Made by a program: the position numbers and the translations under genes. From assembly GCA_910585455.1 (NCBI GenBank), contig CAJUEL010000036.1, positions 1 through 48,928 of the forward strand: 48,928 nt of DNA. The letters are read 5' to 3'. Shown here piece by piece: positions 40,754 through 48,819 of this stretch (its first letter is position 1; each line of letters opens with the position of its first letter). Below the pieces are notes generated by a model, which was not told where the DNA came from, searched no databases, and saw only the letters and a program-made list of their open reading frames with translations. The DNA is from an uncultured Eisenbergiella sp. (GTDB lineage Bacteria > Bacillota > Clostridia > Lachnospirales > Lachnospiraceae).

Positions 40754-41713
40754 ATGTTATTTGGCTATACCTGGATTCAATGGGTCTTTTTCTTTTTTTT
40801 GTATTGCTTTTTAGGCTGGTGCTTTGAATCCACATATGTGTCATTTTTGGAAAAAAAGCCTGTGAACAGGGGATTCATACGCGGACCGTTTTTGCCTCTG
40901 TATGGCACGGGAGCCTTGATGATGCTCATTGTTTCCATGCCCTTTCAGGACAGCCTGGTCTGGACCTATGTTGCGGGTTGCGTGGGCGCAACGGTGCTGG
41001 AATATGTGACGGGTGTCACCATGGAGGCGCTGTTTAAGGTGCGCTATTGGGATTATTCCAATCAGAAGTTCAATTTTCAGGGACATATCTGTTTAAGCTC
41101 GACCCTCGCATGGGGACTTCTGACGATTTTGATGACCCGGTTTTTGCATAAGCCGATAGAATGGGTGGCATTTTGGCTGCCGGAGTGGCTGCTGACTGGC
41201 GGGACCATGCTGGTGGCGGTTTGTTTCGTCGTGGATTTTACCCTCTCTTTCAGGGCGGCGCTGGATCTGCGCGACCTGCTCGTCCGGATGGATCAGGCGA
41301 AAAAGGAACTGGAGCGCATGCAGAAGCGGCTGGATGTGATCATCGCTCTGGGCGGAGAAGCGACGGAAAAATGGGTAAAGGAGCAGGAAGAGAATCTTTC
41401 CGGAACGTTGGGAAGCCTTGCCCTGCGGCGGGATGAGCTGGTAGCGGGCATTGAGGCGCGCTTTATAAAGCTTCGGGAGGCGTTGCCCCTGTCAAAGCCG
41501 ATCGAGGAAAAGCGGGAGGAGCTGTTGGAGCTGCGCAGCCGGTTCGGCATCAATCTGGCAGGTCTGGATATTTCCCGCTATATGGGTGATTTCATCAGGA
41601 GAGGAATGATCAAGGGAAACCCGAGGATGGTATCCAGCCGGTTTTCAGAGGCTTTGGAGGAATTAAAGCAGTCCGCGCAGGAGTATAGAAAGAAGAAAAA
41701 GGATGAGAAATAA
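40754..41713 (+). CDS. CmpB-like (PF06541-type) membrane protein
   Basis: 319 residues. Five membrane helices lie in the first 175 residues (for example WIQWVFFFFLYCFLGWCFES with the conserved aromatic core, RGFIRGPFLPLYGTGALMML, and WDYSNQKFNFQGHICLSSTL). A coiled, charged C-terminal region of about 140 residues follows. It belongs to the putative ABC-transporter type IV / CmpB group, whose role is unproven. It starts after GGGGAGG and overlaps the start of the znuA-like gene by 11 bp. Confidence 0.8.
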   Translation: MLFGYTWIQWVFFFFLYCFLGWCFESTYVSFLEKKPVNRGFIRGPFLPLYGTGALMMLIVSMPFQDSLVWTYVAGCVGATVLEYVTGVTMEALFKVRYWDYSNQKFNFQGHICLSSTLAWGLLTILMTRFLHKPIEWVAFWLPEWLLTGGTMLVAVCFVVDFTLSFRAALDLRDLLVRMDQAKKELERMQKRLDVIIALGGEATEKWVKEQEENLSGTLGSLALRRDELVAGIEARFIKLREALPLSKPIEEKREELLELRSRFGINLAGLDISRYMGDFIRRGMIKGNPRMVSSRFSEALEELKQSAQEYRKKKKDEK

Positions 41714-42698
41714 GCGCCGGGGCATCGAAATCCTTCTGGCTGTCATGCTGCTTATGCTATGTGGATGCGGCAGCATGGGCAGCGCAGGAAAAAGGGAGGA
41801 AAGCCAAAAACTGCAGATTGTGACCACCATTTTCCCGCCCTGTGATTTTGCAAGGCAGGTGGGCAGGGAATATGTGGAGGTCACCATGCTGCTAAAGCCG
41901 GGCATGGAAAGCCATTCCTACGAACCCACGCCGGCGGATATTGTGAAAATTATGAATTGTGATCTTTTTCTCTATGCGGGCGGGGAATCGGATGTCTGGG
42001 TGGAACAGCTTTTTGCCGGGAGCGACCAGGCGCCGGAAAGCTATGCGCTGCTTGACTGGGTGGAGCCTTTGGAAGAGGAAACCGTGACTGGCATGCAGGT
42101 GAAGGAACATAAGCACGGGCATGACCATGAGGAAAATGTTCCGGAAGCGGTGGAGCTGGAGGAGGAAGAGTACGACGAGCATGTCTGGACTTCCCCGAAA
42201 AATGCCATGGTGATTGTGGATCAGATCCGGCATGTGCTTGCGCAGAAGGATCCGGCGCATGGGGAAGCGTTCGTAGAAAATGCGGATTCCTATATAGCAA
42301 GGCTGAAAGAACTGGATGACGCCTTTTGTGATGTGGTGGAACAGTCTCCGGGCAGGACGCTCGTGTTTGGAGACCGCTTTCCGCTGCTTTATTTTGTAAA
42401 AACCTATGGGCTTGCCTATTATGCCGCTTTTCCGGGATGCAGCATGGAAACCGAGCCGAGCGCGGAAACCATCGCATTTTTGACAAAAAAGGTGAGGGCG
42501 GAAGAGATTCCCGTCATTTTCTATCTGGAAATGTCCAACGGGAAAATCGCGGAAGCGATTGCGGAGACGACGGGAGCGAAAACGGCGGTGTTTTATTCCG
42601 GGCATTCCATTACGGCACAGGATCTTTCGGCGGGAGAGGATTATCTGTCGTTGATGTGGCGAAATGTGGAAAGCTTAAAAGAGGCGCTTGGCGAATAG
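41703..42698 (+). CDS. znuA: Zinc ABC transporter substrate-binding lipoprotein
   Basis: 331 residues. A lipoprotein signal with lipobox LCGC (Cys22), then IVTTIFPPCDFARQVG. Metal ligands are in GMESHSYEPTPAD and YDEHVWTSPKNA, and a flexible His-rich loop (EHKHGHDHEEN) captures zinc. The C-terminal lobe has FGDRFPLLYFVKTYGLAYYA and EMSNGKIAEAI. It is the extracellular receptor of the import system encoded by the next two genes. A Zn(II) versus Mn(II) choice rests on the His loop. It overlaps the upstream gene and has only a weak ribosome site. Confidence 0.9.
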   Translation: MRNKRRGIEILLAVMLLMLCGCGSMGSAGKREESQKLQIVTTIFPPCDFARQVGREYVEVTMLLKPGMESHSYEPTPADIVKIMNCDLFLYAGGESDVWVEQLFAGSDQAPESYALLDWVEPLEEETVTGMQVKEHKHGHDHEENVPEAVELEEEEYDEHVWTSPKNAMVIVDQIRHVLAQKDPAHGEAFVENADSYIARLKELDDAFCDVVEQSPGRTLVFGDRFPLLYFVKTYGLAYYAAFPGCSMETEPSAETIAFLTKKVRAEEIPVIFYLEMSNGKIAEAIAETTGAKTAVFYSGHSITAQDLSAGEDYLSLMWRNVESLKEALGE

Positions 42699-42719
42699 AG
42701 GAAGAAGGAGCGGTGTGTG

Positions 42720-43427
42720 ATGTTCTGCCTGACATGTGATCATGTGACATTTTCCTATGAAAACCGGATCGTGGTTTCGGATTTGAGCTTTACGGTGGAG
42801 GAAGGGGATTATCTGTGCATCATCGGAGAAAACGGCACGGGAAAGTCCACGCTCATGAAAGGGATGCTGGGGCTTAAGAAGCCGGCATCCGGCAGAATCC
42901 TGCTGGGAGACAACATCCGGTCAAACCAGATCGGCTATGTGCCGCAGCAGACGCCGGCACAAAAGGACTTTCCCGCAACCGTCTGGGAGGTGGTGCTGTC
43001 CGGCTGCTTAAATGGCAGGGGATTTTTGCCGGGCTATGGCGCGAAGGAAAAGAGCCTTGCGCAGGAGAAGCTTGCGCTTTTGGGCATTTCCCATCTGCGG
43101 ACGAAAAGCTTTCGGGAGCTTTCCGGCGGGCAGCGGCAGCGGGTGCTTCTGGCGCGGGCGCTGTGTGCGGCGCAAAGGCTGATTTTATTGGACGAGCCCA
43201 CGACAGGACTGGATCCGGTGGCGGCGGAGGAATTTTACCATTTGCTCCTTACACTCAATAAGCGCCATCAGATCACGGTGATCATGATTTCCCATGCGAT
43301 CCGGGAGGCGTTCGCCCATGCGGATCATATTCTGAAGCTGTCTGCGGATACGTATTTTTACGGCACGACGGAAAGCTATCTGGACAGTGAGGAAGGCCAA
43401 AAATTTTATGGGAGGTGCAGCCTGTGA
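42720..43427 (+). CDS. znuC: Zinc ABC transporter ATP-binding protein
   Basis: About 235 residues. Walker A is GENGTGKST, Q-loop in GYVPQQTPAQKDFPA, signature LSGGQRQRVLLARAL, Walker B LILLDEPTTGLDP and switch His in IMISHAIRE. It is the ATPase of the importer. ATG 42720 is 9 bp after AAGGAG; a GTG at 42717 is an alternative. Its stop overlaps the start of the permease gene. Confidence 0.92.
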   Translation: MFCLTCDHVTFSYENRIVVSDLSFTVEEGDYLCIIGENGTGKSTLMKGMLGLKKPASGRILLGDNIRSNQIGYVPQQTPAQKDFPATVWEVVLSGCLNGRGFLPGYGAKEKSLAQEKLALLGISHLRTKSFRELSGGQRQRVLLARALCAAQRLILLDEPTTGLDPVAAEEFYHLLLTLNKRHQITVIMISHAIREAFAHADHILKLSADTYFYGTTESYLDSEEGQKFYGRCSL

Positions 43428-44245
43428 TCGGATATCTGACGGAAATGTTTTCCTATCCCTTTATGGTGCGCGCGTTTGTGGCGGGCGGTCTTTTGTGCGT
43501 GTGTGCGGCGCTTCTGGGGGTGAGCCTGGTGCTGAAGCGGTTTTCCATGATCGGGGACGGGCTGTCTCATGTGGGGTTCGGCGCGCTGGCGGTGGCGTCT
43601 GCCTTAAACCTTGCGCCCCTTATGGTGGCGGTCCCGGTGGTCATTGCGGCAGCCTTTCTTCTGCTGCGGATGAGCGAGTCGGGAAAAATGAAAGGGGATG
43701 CGGCGACCGCCGTATTTTCCACGGGCGCGCTGGCGATCGGCGTGATGGTGGTGTCCATGAGTACCGGCATGAACGCGGATTTAAACAGCTATCTGTTCGG
43801 GTCAATTCTGGCGATGTCGAAAAGGGATGTGATCCTGACCGTGATTTTGTCGGCGGCGGTGCTTCTGTTTTATCTCCTTTTTTATGATAAGCTGTTTGCC
43901 GTCACCTTTGCCGAAAGCTTTGCCCGGGCGACGGGCGTGAAAACGGGCGTTTACCATTCGCTGCTGGCGGTGCTGACGGCGGTGGTAGTGGTGCTTGGCA
44001 TGCGGATGATGGGGGCGCTTTTGATTTCCAGCCTGATCGTTTTTCCGGCACTGACCGCCATGCGGCTGTGTAAGAGCTACAGGGGCGTTTTGATCGGGGC
44101 GGTGGCAGTCGGGCTGATGGGCTTTGCCTTCGGGATGTGTATGTCCTTCTGGTTCGGCACGCCCTCTGGCGCGAGCATTGTGGTGGTGGATACGGTGTTG
44201 TTTTGCGTCAGCGCACTTTGGGCATGGTTGAGACAGCGGGGATAA
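43424..44245 (+). CDS. znuB: Zinc ABC transporter permease
   Basis: About 273 residues and eight membrane helices of the ABC-3 family. The conserved GDGLSHVGFGALAVASAL (coupling region) and MMGALLISSLIVFPALTAMR are present. It pairs with the ATPase and the lipoprotein. The GTG at 43424 is 8 bp after GGAGG and is favoured over a GTG at 43415 that overlaps that site. Confidence 0.9.
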   Translation: MIGYLTEMFSYPFMVRAFVAGGLLCVCAALLGVSLVLKRFSMIGDGLSHVGFGALAVASALNLAPLMVAVPVVIAAAFLLLRMSESGKMKGDAATAVFSTGALAIGVMVVSMSTGMNADLNSYLFGSILAMSKRDVILTVILSAAVLLFYLLFYDKLFAVTFAESFARATGVKTGVYHSLLAVLTAVVVVLGMRMMGALLISSLIVFPALTAMRLCKSYRGVLIGAVAVGLMGFAFGMCMSFWFGTPSGASIVVVDTVLFCVSALWAWLRQRG

Positions 44246-44401
44246 CCGGTGCGTGACATCAGTACAAAGGGATAGTAAGCGCTTGCCTTTTGCGGCACGG
44301 CTGTTCATGGAATGGCGGTGAACGGCAGAATGGCTTTTGCATATATTATTGTCAACGGGAAAAAATGATGATAGATTTTTGGGACAGAAAGGCAGGATGC
44401 G

Positions 44402-45178
44402 ATGGAATTGTTCTGGGGGATTATGATTCCTTTTATCGGCACGACGGCAGGAGCCGCATGCGTATTTTTTTTAAGAAATGAGATCAATCCGTTGGTGCAG
44501 AAAGCGTTGCTCGGTTTTGCGTCAGGGGTGATGGTGGCGGCCTCCGTGTGGTCGCTGCTCATTCCGGCCATGGATATGTCGGAGAAAATGGGGCGTTTTG
44601 CGTTCATTCCGGCGGCGGTGGGATTGCTGTCTGGCTTTGCATTTTTGCTGTTCATGGATAAAATGATTCCCCATCTGCATCTGGGCAGCCAGGTGTCGGA
44701 GGGGCCAAAGGTGGCTTTAAAAAAAACAACCATGCTTGTCCTTGCGGTAACGCTGCATAACATTCCGGAGGGGATGGCGGTGGGCGTGGTGCTGGCGGGC
44801 GCGCTCATGGGCGAAAGCGAGGTATCCATGGCGGGTGCGCTGGCGCTGTCCGTGGGAATCGCGATCCAGAATTTTCCGGAAGGAGCGATCATCAGCCTGC
44901 CGCTGCGCAGTGAAGGAGAGTCGAAGGGAAAGGCGTTCTGGCATGGAAGCCTGTCCGGCGTGGTGGAGCCGGTCGCCGCCATTTTGACGGTGCTGCTGGC
45001 CCGGTTTATTGAACCGGTGCTGCCTTATCTGCTCGCCTTCGCGGCCGGAGCGATGCTCTATGTGGTGGTGGAGGAGCTGGTGCCTGAGGCGTCCGAGGGA
45101 GAGCATTCCAATATCGGGACGATCGGCTTCGCGGTCGGGTTCATGCTCATGATGATGCTGGACGTGGCGCTGGGGTGA
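44402..45178 (+). CDS. ZIP-family metal transporter
   Basis: 258 residues with eight membrane helices. Helix 4 has the hallmark TLHNIPEGMAVGVVLAGAL and helix 5 IAIQNFPEGAIISLPL, the metal-binding pair of ZupT-like ZIP proteins. It moves Zn(II), Fe(II) or Mn(II) into the cytosol. It lies 156 bp after znuB, apparently in its own unit. With znuABC and two CobW proteins it completes a metal-supply region. Confidence 0.92.
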   Translation: MELFWGIMIPFIGTTAGAACVFFLRNEINPLVQKALLGFASGVMVAASVWSLLIPAMDMSEKMGRFAFIPAAVGLLSGFAFLLFMDKMIPHLHLGSQVSEGPKVALKKTTMLVLAVTLHNIPEGMAVGVVLAGALMGESEVSMAGALALSVGIAIQNFPEGAIISLPLRSEGESKGKAFWHGSLSGVVEPVAAILTVLLARFIEPVLPYLLAFAAGAMLYVVVEELVPEASEGEHSNIGTIGFAVGFMLMMMLDVALG

Positions 45179-45205
45179 GGAAAATCTCTTCACCCCAAAC
45201 CGGGG

Positions 45206-45766
45206 TCAGACCTCCAGCTCATAGGTATAGCAGAGGCGGGGGTAATTGATCAGATGGTGCTCCAGCTCAAAGTCATATTTGACCGTTCCCCGGTCGTGCA
45301 GGGGAAGCGGAGCGGTGGCGCCGTTCTCTTTTAAGATGAAAAGCCCGCTCACCTTGATGCCTTCCTTTGCAAATTCCTGGGTGAACAGCTCGAAGTAGGC
45401 GGCGCCGTCTTTGCTCAGGGAATACTGTACCTCATAGCTGTAGCCGCCGATGAGCTTTTTGCGCTGGTTTACCACAACCCGGTCCAGGATGGTATCGCGG
45501 GCGAGGAAGGAATAAAAATTGGCGAGGGAGCCGGTGCCGTGGCGGTAATCGCCCTCATGCCACAGGCGGATGCCCTTAAATACATGCTTGTCCCCGTTCA
45601 CCTGATATTGCCCTCTGCGGGCATGCTTCTTGATGAGCTGCTGCAGAGAAGAAAGCTCTTCCTGCACATATTCCTGAAAACGTTTCTGATTGGCAGCGGG
45701 ACAGGAGGCGTCCTCCTGCTGATTTCCCTGTACAATGTCGTGTTTGAGTTCTTCCAGAAAAGACAT
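45206..45766 (-). CDS. Hypothetical protein, 186 aa
   Basis: A cytosolic protein starting after AAAGGAG. It begins with a helical stretch (FLEELKHDIVQGNQQEDASC; KRFQEYVQEELSSLQQLIKK). A beta-rich part follows with RLWHEGDYRHGTGSLANFYS and GGYSYEVQYSLSKDG. I do not recognise the family. It is convergent with the ZIP gene and separated from it by a short ACCCC-AAA-CCGGGGT-like hairpin. It lies downstream of pyrB-pyrI on the same strand, with a 30-bp repeat between. Confidence 0.65.
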   Translation of the reverse strand: MSFLEELKHDIVQGNQQEDASCPAANQKRFQEYVQEELSSLQQLIKKHARRGQYQVNGDKHVFKGIRLWHEGDYRHGTGSLANFYSFLARDTILDRVVVNQRKKLIGGYSYEVQYSLSKDGAAYFELFTQEFAKEGIKVSGLFILKENGATAPLPLHDRGTVKYDFELEHHLINYPRLCYTYELEV

Positions 45767-45795
45767 AAGCTATGATTCTCCTTTGTATCAATCGT

Positions 45796-45825
45796 GTAAC
45801 GGTTCAGACAGGTCCAAACTGTCAC
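45796..45825. repeat. 30-bp palindromic repeat, copy 6 (diverged)
   Basis: Left half GTAACGGTTCAGAC, right half GTCCAAACTGTCAC. The arms are still largely complementary but carry several changes. No clear flanking duplication remains. Confidence 0.75.
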
Positions 45826-45842
45826 CTGGGCGCGCACATTTT

Positions 45843-46277
45843 TTACAGGTCACGCCTGTCGAATTTTTCTTCGCAGTATTTGCAGCGGTAAATTTCCCTT
45901 TCCTCATCGGCGAGCACAAACACATGAGGAAGTCCCTGCTCGATGGAGGTGATGCAGCGGGGATTTTTGCATTGGATGACGTGCTTGATCTGTTTGGGAA
46001 GCTGCAGCTTTTTCTTTTCCACGATTTCACCGTTTTTAATCACGTTTACCGTAATATTGTGGTCGATGAAGCCCAGCACGTCGAGATCCAGCATGTCCAC
46101 GTCGCATTCCACCTTGAGGATGTCTTTTTTTCCCTGGATATTGCTGCGGGCATTTTTGATGATGGCGACGGTACAGTCCAGCTTGTCCAGCTGCAGATGA
46201 TGATAGATGGACATTGCCATACCCGCCTGTATATGGTCGAGGACGAAGCCCTCTTCGATTTTTCCTACGTTCAGCAT
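45843..46277 (-). CDS. pyrI: Aspartate carbamoyltransferase regulatory subunit
   Basis: 144 residues. The N-terminal nucleotide-binding domain has GFVLDHIQAGMAMSIYHHL. The C-terminal zinc domain has CKNPRC and CKYC, four cysteines holding the structural zinc that contacts the catalytic chains. It binds CTP/ATP and confers feedback control on PyrB. The start at ATG 46277 follows AAAGGAG. It lies 25 bp after pyrB. Confidence 0.95.
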   Translation of the reverse strand: MLNVGKIEEGFVLDHIQAGMAMSIYHHLQLDKLDCTVAIIKNARSNIQGKKDILKVECDVDMLDLDVLGFIDHNITVNVIKNGEIVEKKKLQLPKQIKHVIQCKNPRCITSIEQGLPHVFVLADEEREIYRCKYCEEKFDRRDL

Positions 46278-46302
46278 GAGTATCTCCTTTATGAAAAATG
46301 AA

Positions 46303-47220
46303 TCAGTCCACATGTATGTCCAGCAGAGTCAGAATCAGCGCCATCCGCACATAGACGCCGTATTGCGCCTGCTTAAAATATACCGCGCGGGGATCGTCGT
46401 CCACATCGACGGAGATTTCGTTCACCCGGGGAAGCGGATGGAGCACCAGCATATCCGGCGGTGCGAGCTTCATTTTCTTTTTATTCAAAACATAAAAATC
46501 TTTTAAGCGGATGTAATCCTCCTCATTGAAAAAGCGTTCCCGCTGCACCCGGGTCATATAAAGAATATCCAGCTGGGGCATTTTTTCCTCCAGACGGATG
46601 ACTTCTTCATAGGGAATATTTTTTTCCCGGAGCATTTCGGTGACATAGTCAGGAATGCGAAGCTCATCAGGGGATATGAAAATGAAGCGTATATTGTCAT
46701 ATCGGGTGAGGGCGTTGATCAGGGAGTGGACGGTACGGCCGAATTTCAGGTCGCCGCACAGCCCGATGGTCAGATTGTCCAGTCTCCCCTTTAAGGAGCG
46801 GATCGTCAAAAGGTCGGTCAGCGTCTGGGTGGGGTGCTGATGCCCGCCATCCCCCGCGTTGATGACCGGAATGGCCGATTTTTCCGCCGCTACCATGGGC
46901 GCGCCCTCCTTTGGATGGCGCATGGCGCAGATATCCGCATAGCAGGAAACGACGCGGATGGTGTCGGATACGCTTTCTCCCTTGGAAGCGGAAGAGCTTC
47001 CGGCATCGGAAAAGCCCAGAATGCTGCCGCCCAGATTTAACATCGCCGCTTCAAAGCTTAAGCGGGTTCTGGTGCTTGGCTCATAAAAGCAGGTGGCGAG
47101 CTTCTTGCCGGCGCAGGCATGTGCATATTTGGGCATGTCCGCTTCAATGTCATTTGCCAGATCAAAGAGCCGGTTTAATTCTTCCACACTAAAATCCAGT
47201 GGATTCATCAGATGTCTCAT
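46303..47220 (-). CDS. pyrB: Aspartate carbamoyltransferase catalytic subunit
   Basis: 305 residues. It joins carbamoyl phosphate and L-aspartate in pyrimidine synthesis. The carbamoyl-phosphate loop STRTR (49-53), the lysine loop SKGES, GDGGHQHPTQTLTDL and VLHPLPRVNEIS are all present. It forms the holoenzyme with PyrI encoded next. GGAGG lies upstream. Other pyr genes are not in the window. Confidence 0.97.
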   Translation of the reverse strand: MRHLMNPLDFSVEELNRLFDLANDIEADMPKYAHACAGKKLATCFYEPSTRTRLSFEAAMLNLGGSILGFSDAGSSSASKGESVSDTIRVVSCYADICAMRHPKEGAPMVAAEKSAIPVINAGDGGHQHPTQTLTDLLTIRSLKGRLDNLTIGLCGDLKFGRTVHSLINALTRYDNIRFIFISPDELRIPDYVTEMLREKNIPYEEVIRLEEKMPQLDILYMTRVQRERFFNEEDYIRLKDFYVLNKKKMKLAPPDMLVLHPLPRVNEISVDVDDDPRAVYFKQAQYGVYVRMALILTLLDIHVD

Positions 47221-47267
47221 ATATTTTTTTCCTCCGGTATCGATTCCTTATGCAGTGTGCGCAAAGA

Positions 47268-47293
47268 AATCGAGCAGGTTTCCCCACTCGATT
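47268..47293 (-). terminator. Possible terminator after the nitroreductase gene
   Basis: On the minus strand, AATCGAG and CTCGATT form a stem with a 12-nt loop followed by a T-rich stretch (TTTCTTT). It lies between the nitroreductase stop and pyrB. A pyr attenuator role is an alternative. Confidence 0.45.
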
Positions 47294-47299
47294 CTGTTT

Positions 47300-47842
47300 T
47301 CATTGTTTGAATGACAATAATTCAGTTACCCCTTTTCGTCTGGGAGCGGCGGGCTCCTCGGCAGGATAACCGATGGGAATCAGTGCGACAAGCTCTCTGT
47401 CCGCTTCCAGCTCCAGAAGCTTTTCCGCCTTCTCCTGTTCGAAAATGCCAAGAATGACGGAACCGAGTCCCGCCTCATGGGCGGCCAGGCAAAAGCTCTG
47501 GGAGGCGATGCCCGCGTCGAACATCTGCCAGGTATCCTTGCGGGGAGTGGTAAAGGAACCGTCCCTTTCGTAGCCGCATCTGTTCTTGATCACGGTCACG
47601 GCAATCAGCATGGGCGCATTTGAGATGATCGTGCCGTTATTGGGAAATACAGTGGTGCATTCTGCCGCGATGCGGTCCTTTAAAGCCCCCTCAACCGCTA
47701 TATAACGCGTAATCTGCGTGTTCTTCCAGCTGGGAGCAAAGGAAGCCGTTTCCACAATGCCCGCCAACAGCTCATGATCAACCGGTTTGTCCGAAAATTT
47801 GCGGATGCTTCTCCGGCCGAGTATACATTCTTTCGCAGTCAT
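47300..47842 (-). CDS. Nitroreductase family protein
   Basis: 180 residues. The FMN-binding pattern RRSIRKFSDKPVD at the N-terminus, ETASFAPSWKNTQITRY in the middle and LGSVILGIFEQEKAEKLLEL near the end fit the nitroreductase fold. It reduces nitro compounds, quinones or similar with NAD(P)H. ATG 47842 follows AGGAGGGG. It lies upstream of pyrB on the same strand but is separated by a hairpin. Confidence 0.9.
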   Translation of the reverse strand: MTAKECILGRRSIRKFSDKPVDHELLAGIVETASFAPSWKNTQITRYIAVEGALKDRIAAECTTVFPNNGTIISNAPMLIAVTVIKNRCGYERDGSFTTPRKDTWQMFDAGIASQSFCLAAHEAGLGSVILGIFEQEKAEKLLELEADRELVALIPIGYPAEEPAAPRRKGVTELLSFKQ

Positions 47843-47940
47843 AACCCCTCCTGTCCGCTGCGGACGCCGCAGCTTTCTACACATTTTATTCAGTATAGCA
47901 TAGGGAAAAAATGTTTTCAACAAGGTCTTTCAACTTTTTC

Positions 47941-47952
47941 GTAACAGTTCAG
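47941..47952. repeat. Solitary half-site of the 30-bp repeat family
   Basis: GTAACAGTTCAG is exactly one arm start of the family, without its partner arm. It may be a decayed copy or chance. Confidence 0.45.
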
Positions 47953-47960
47953 AAATGGGG

Positions 47961-48359
47961 TTATATATTCCCAATCCAGTTTTTATCCACCTCTTCCTTT
48001 AATGAGCAGAGCATCGCATAAAACTGACTTTTCGTCTGATTGACAATTTCCAACGCAACAGCCCTGTTATAGGAATGCGCTACATTATTTCTCGCCTGCA
48101 ATGCTGACAGCCACAGCTCCTCATCCCATATCATGGCAGCTTTATATGCGGTTTTTATGATAAGCTTTGGCGAACCTGTTGCGGCTCCCTCATATCCATG
48201 CTTCTCCAGGATATCCTTCATCATTTTCCACGCCTGTTCAAAGCATATTTCATAAAGTCCGACCAGACCTGTTATCGTTACATTATCATAAGGTTCCTGA
48301 TATAGATAAATATCCTTCAGATTCACCAAAGCAGCGCAGAAATTCTCATATTTTTTCAT
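47961..48359 (-). CDS. HEPN-domain protein of a HEPN/MNT pair
   Basis: 132 residues, all helical, resembling the HI0074 nucleotidyltransferase-substrate-binding family. It carries the HEPN motif RNNVAH (Rx4H) within SALQARNNVAHSYNRAVALE. HEPN proteins of this kind act as ribonuclease toxins or as partners of minimal nucleotidyltransferases. Its gene overlaps the MNT gene by 14 bp on the same strand. Confidence 0.88.
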   Translation of the reverse strand: MKKYENFCAALVNLKDIYLYQEPYDNVTITGLVGLYEICFEQAWKMMKDILEKHGYEGAATGSPKLIIKTAYKAAMIWDEELWLSALQARNNVAHSYNRAVALEIVNQTKSQFYAMLCSLKEEVDKNWIGNI

Positions 48360-48639
48360 ACAAAATCCGCCCCTCTTTCTCTATCGACTCCAGCAGAGCT
48401 TCCTGTACGGCACCATCCAGATTGACAATATCATATTCCAGCAGGGTGGAGGTTTCTTCCTCCACATCCAACGCAAACCGCGCGAAGTTTCCTCCGCTGA
48501 CAGCCAGATCGATATCGCTGACCCGTTTAAAATCGCCGCGTGCTCTCGACCCGAACAGAATCACCCTGTCTATTCCGTATTTCTGTGCAAGACCGCATAT
48601 TTCTTCTATTACAACCGGTTTTATTCCTGTTCCTTTCAT
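48346..48639 (-). CDS. Minimal nucleotidyltransferase (MNT)
   Basis: 97 residues with the nucleotidyltransferase signature GSRARGDFKRVSDIDLAV: Gly-Ser, then Asp-x-Asp binding the metal. It is the antitoxin side of HEPN/MNT modules; characterised members silence the HEPN toxin by attaching AMP to it. It overlaps the HEPN gene downstream. Confidence 0.9.
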   Translation of the reverse strand: MKGTGIKPVVIEEICGLAQKYGIDRVILFGSRARGDFKRVSDIDLAVSGGNFARFALDVEEETSTLLEYDIVNLDGAVQEALLESIEKEGRILYEKI

Positions 48640-48819
48640 ACCATCCCTCTTCCTGACATCGTCTTTATTCTGTGGAAAAGCTTTCCATTCAGGTCTGTAA
48701 ATGTTTCAGAATATCACCATTTTCAAGCTCTGTAAGCGCACCAGCGGCTGTTCGCCCTGTTGCATGCGTCACCACCATTATAGTTGATGTTTCCCCGGAA
48801 TTCAAGCAATTCGTTACTG

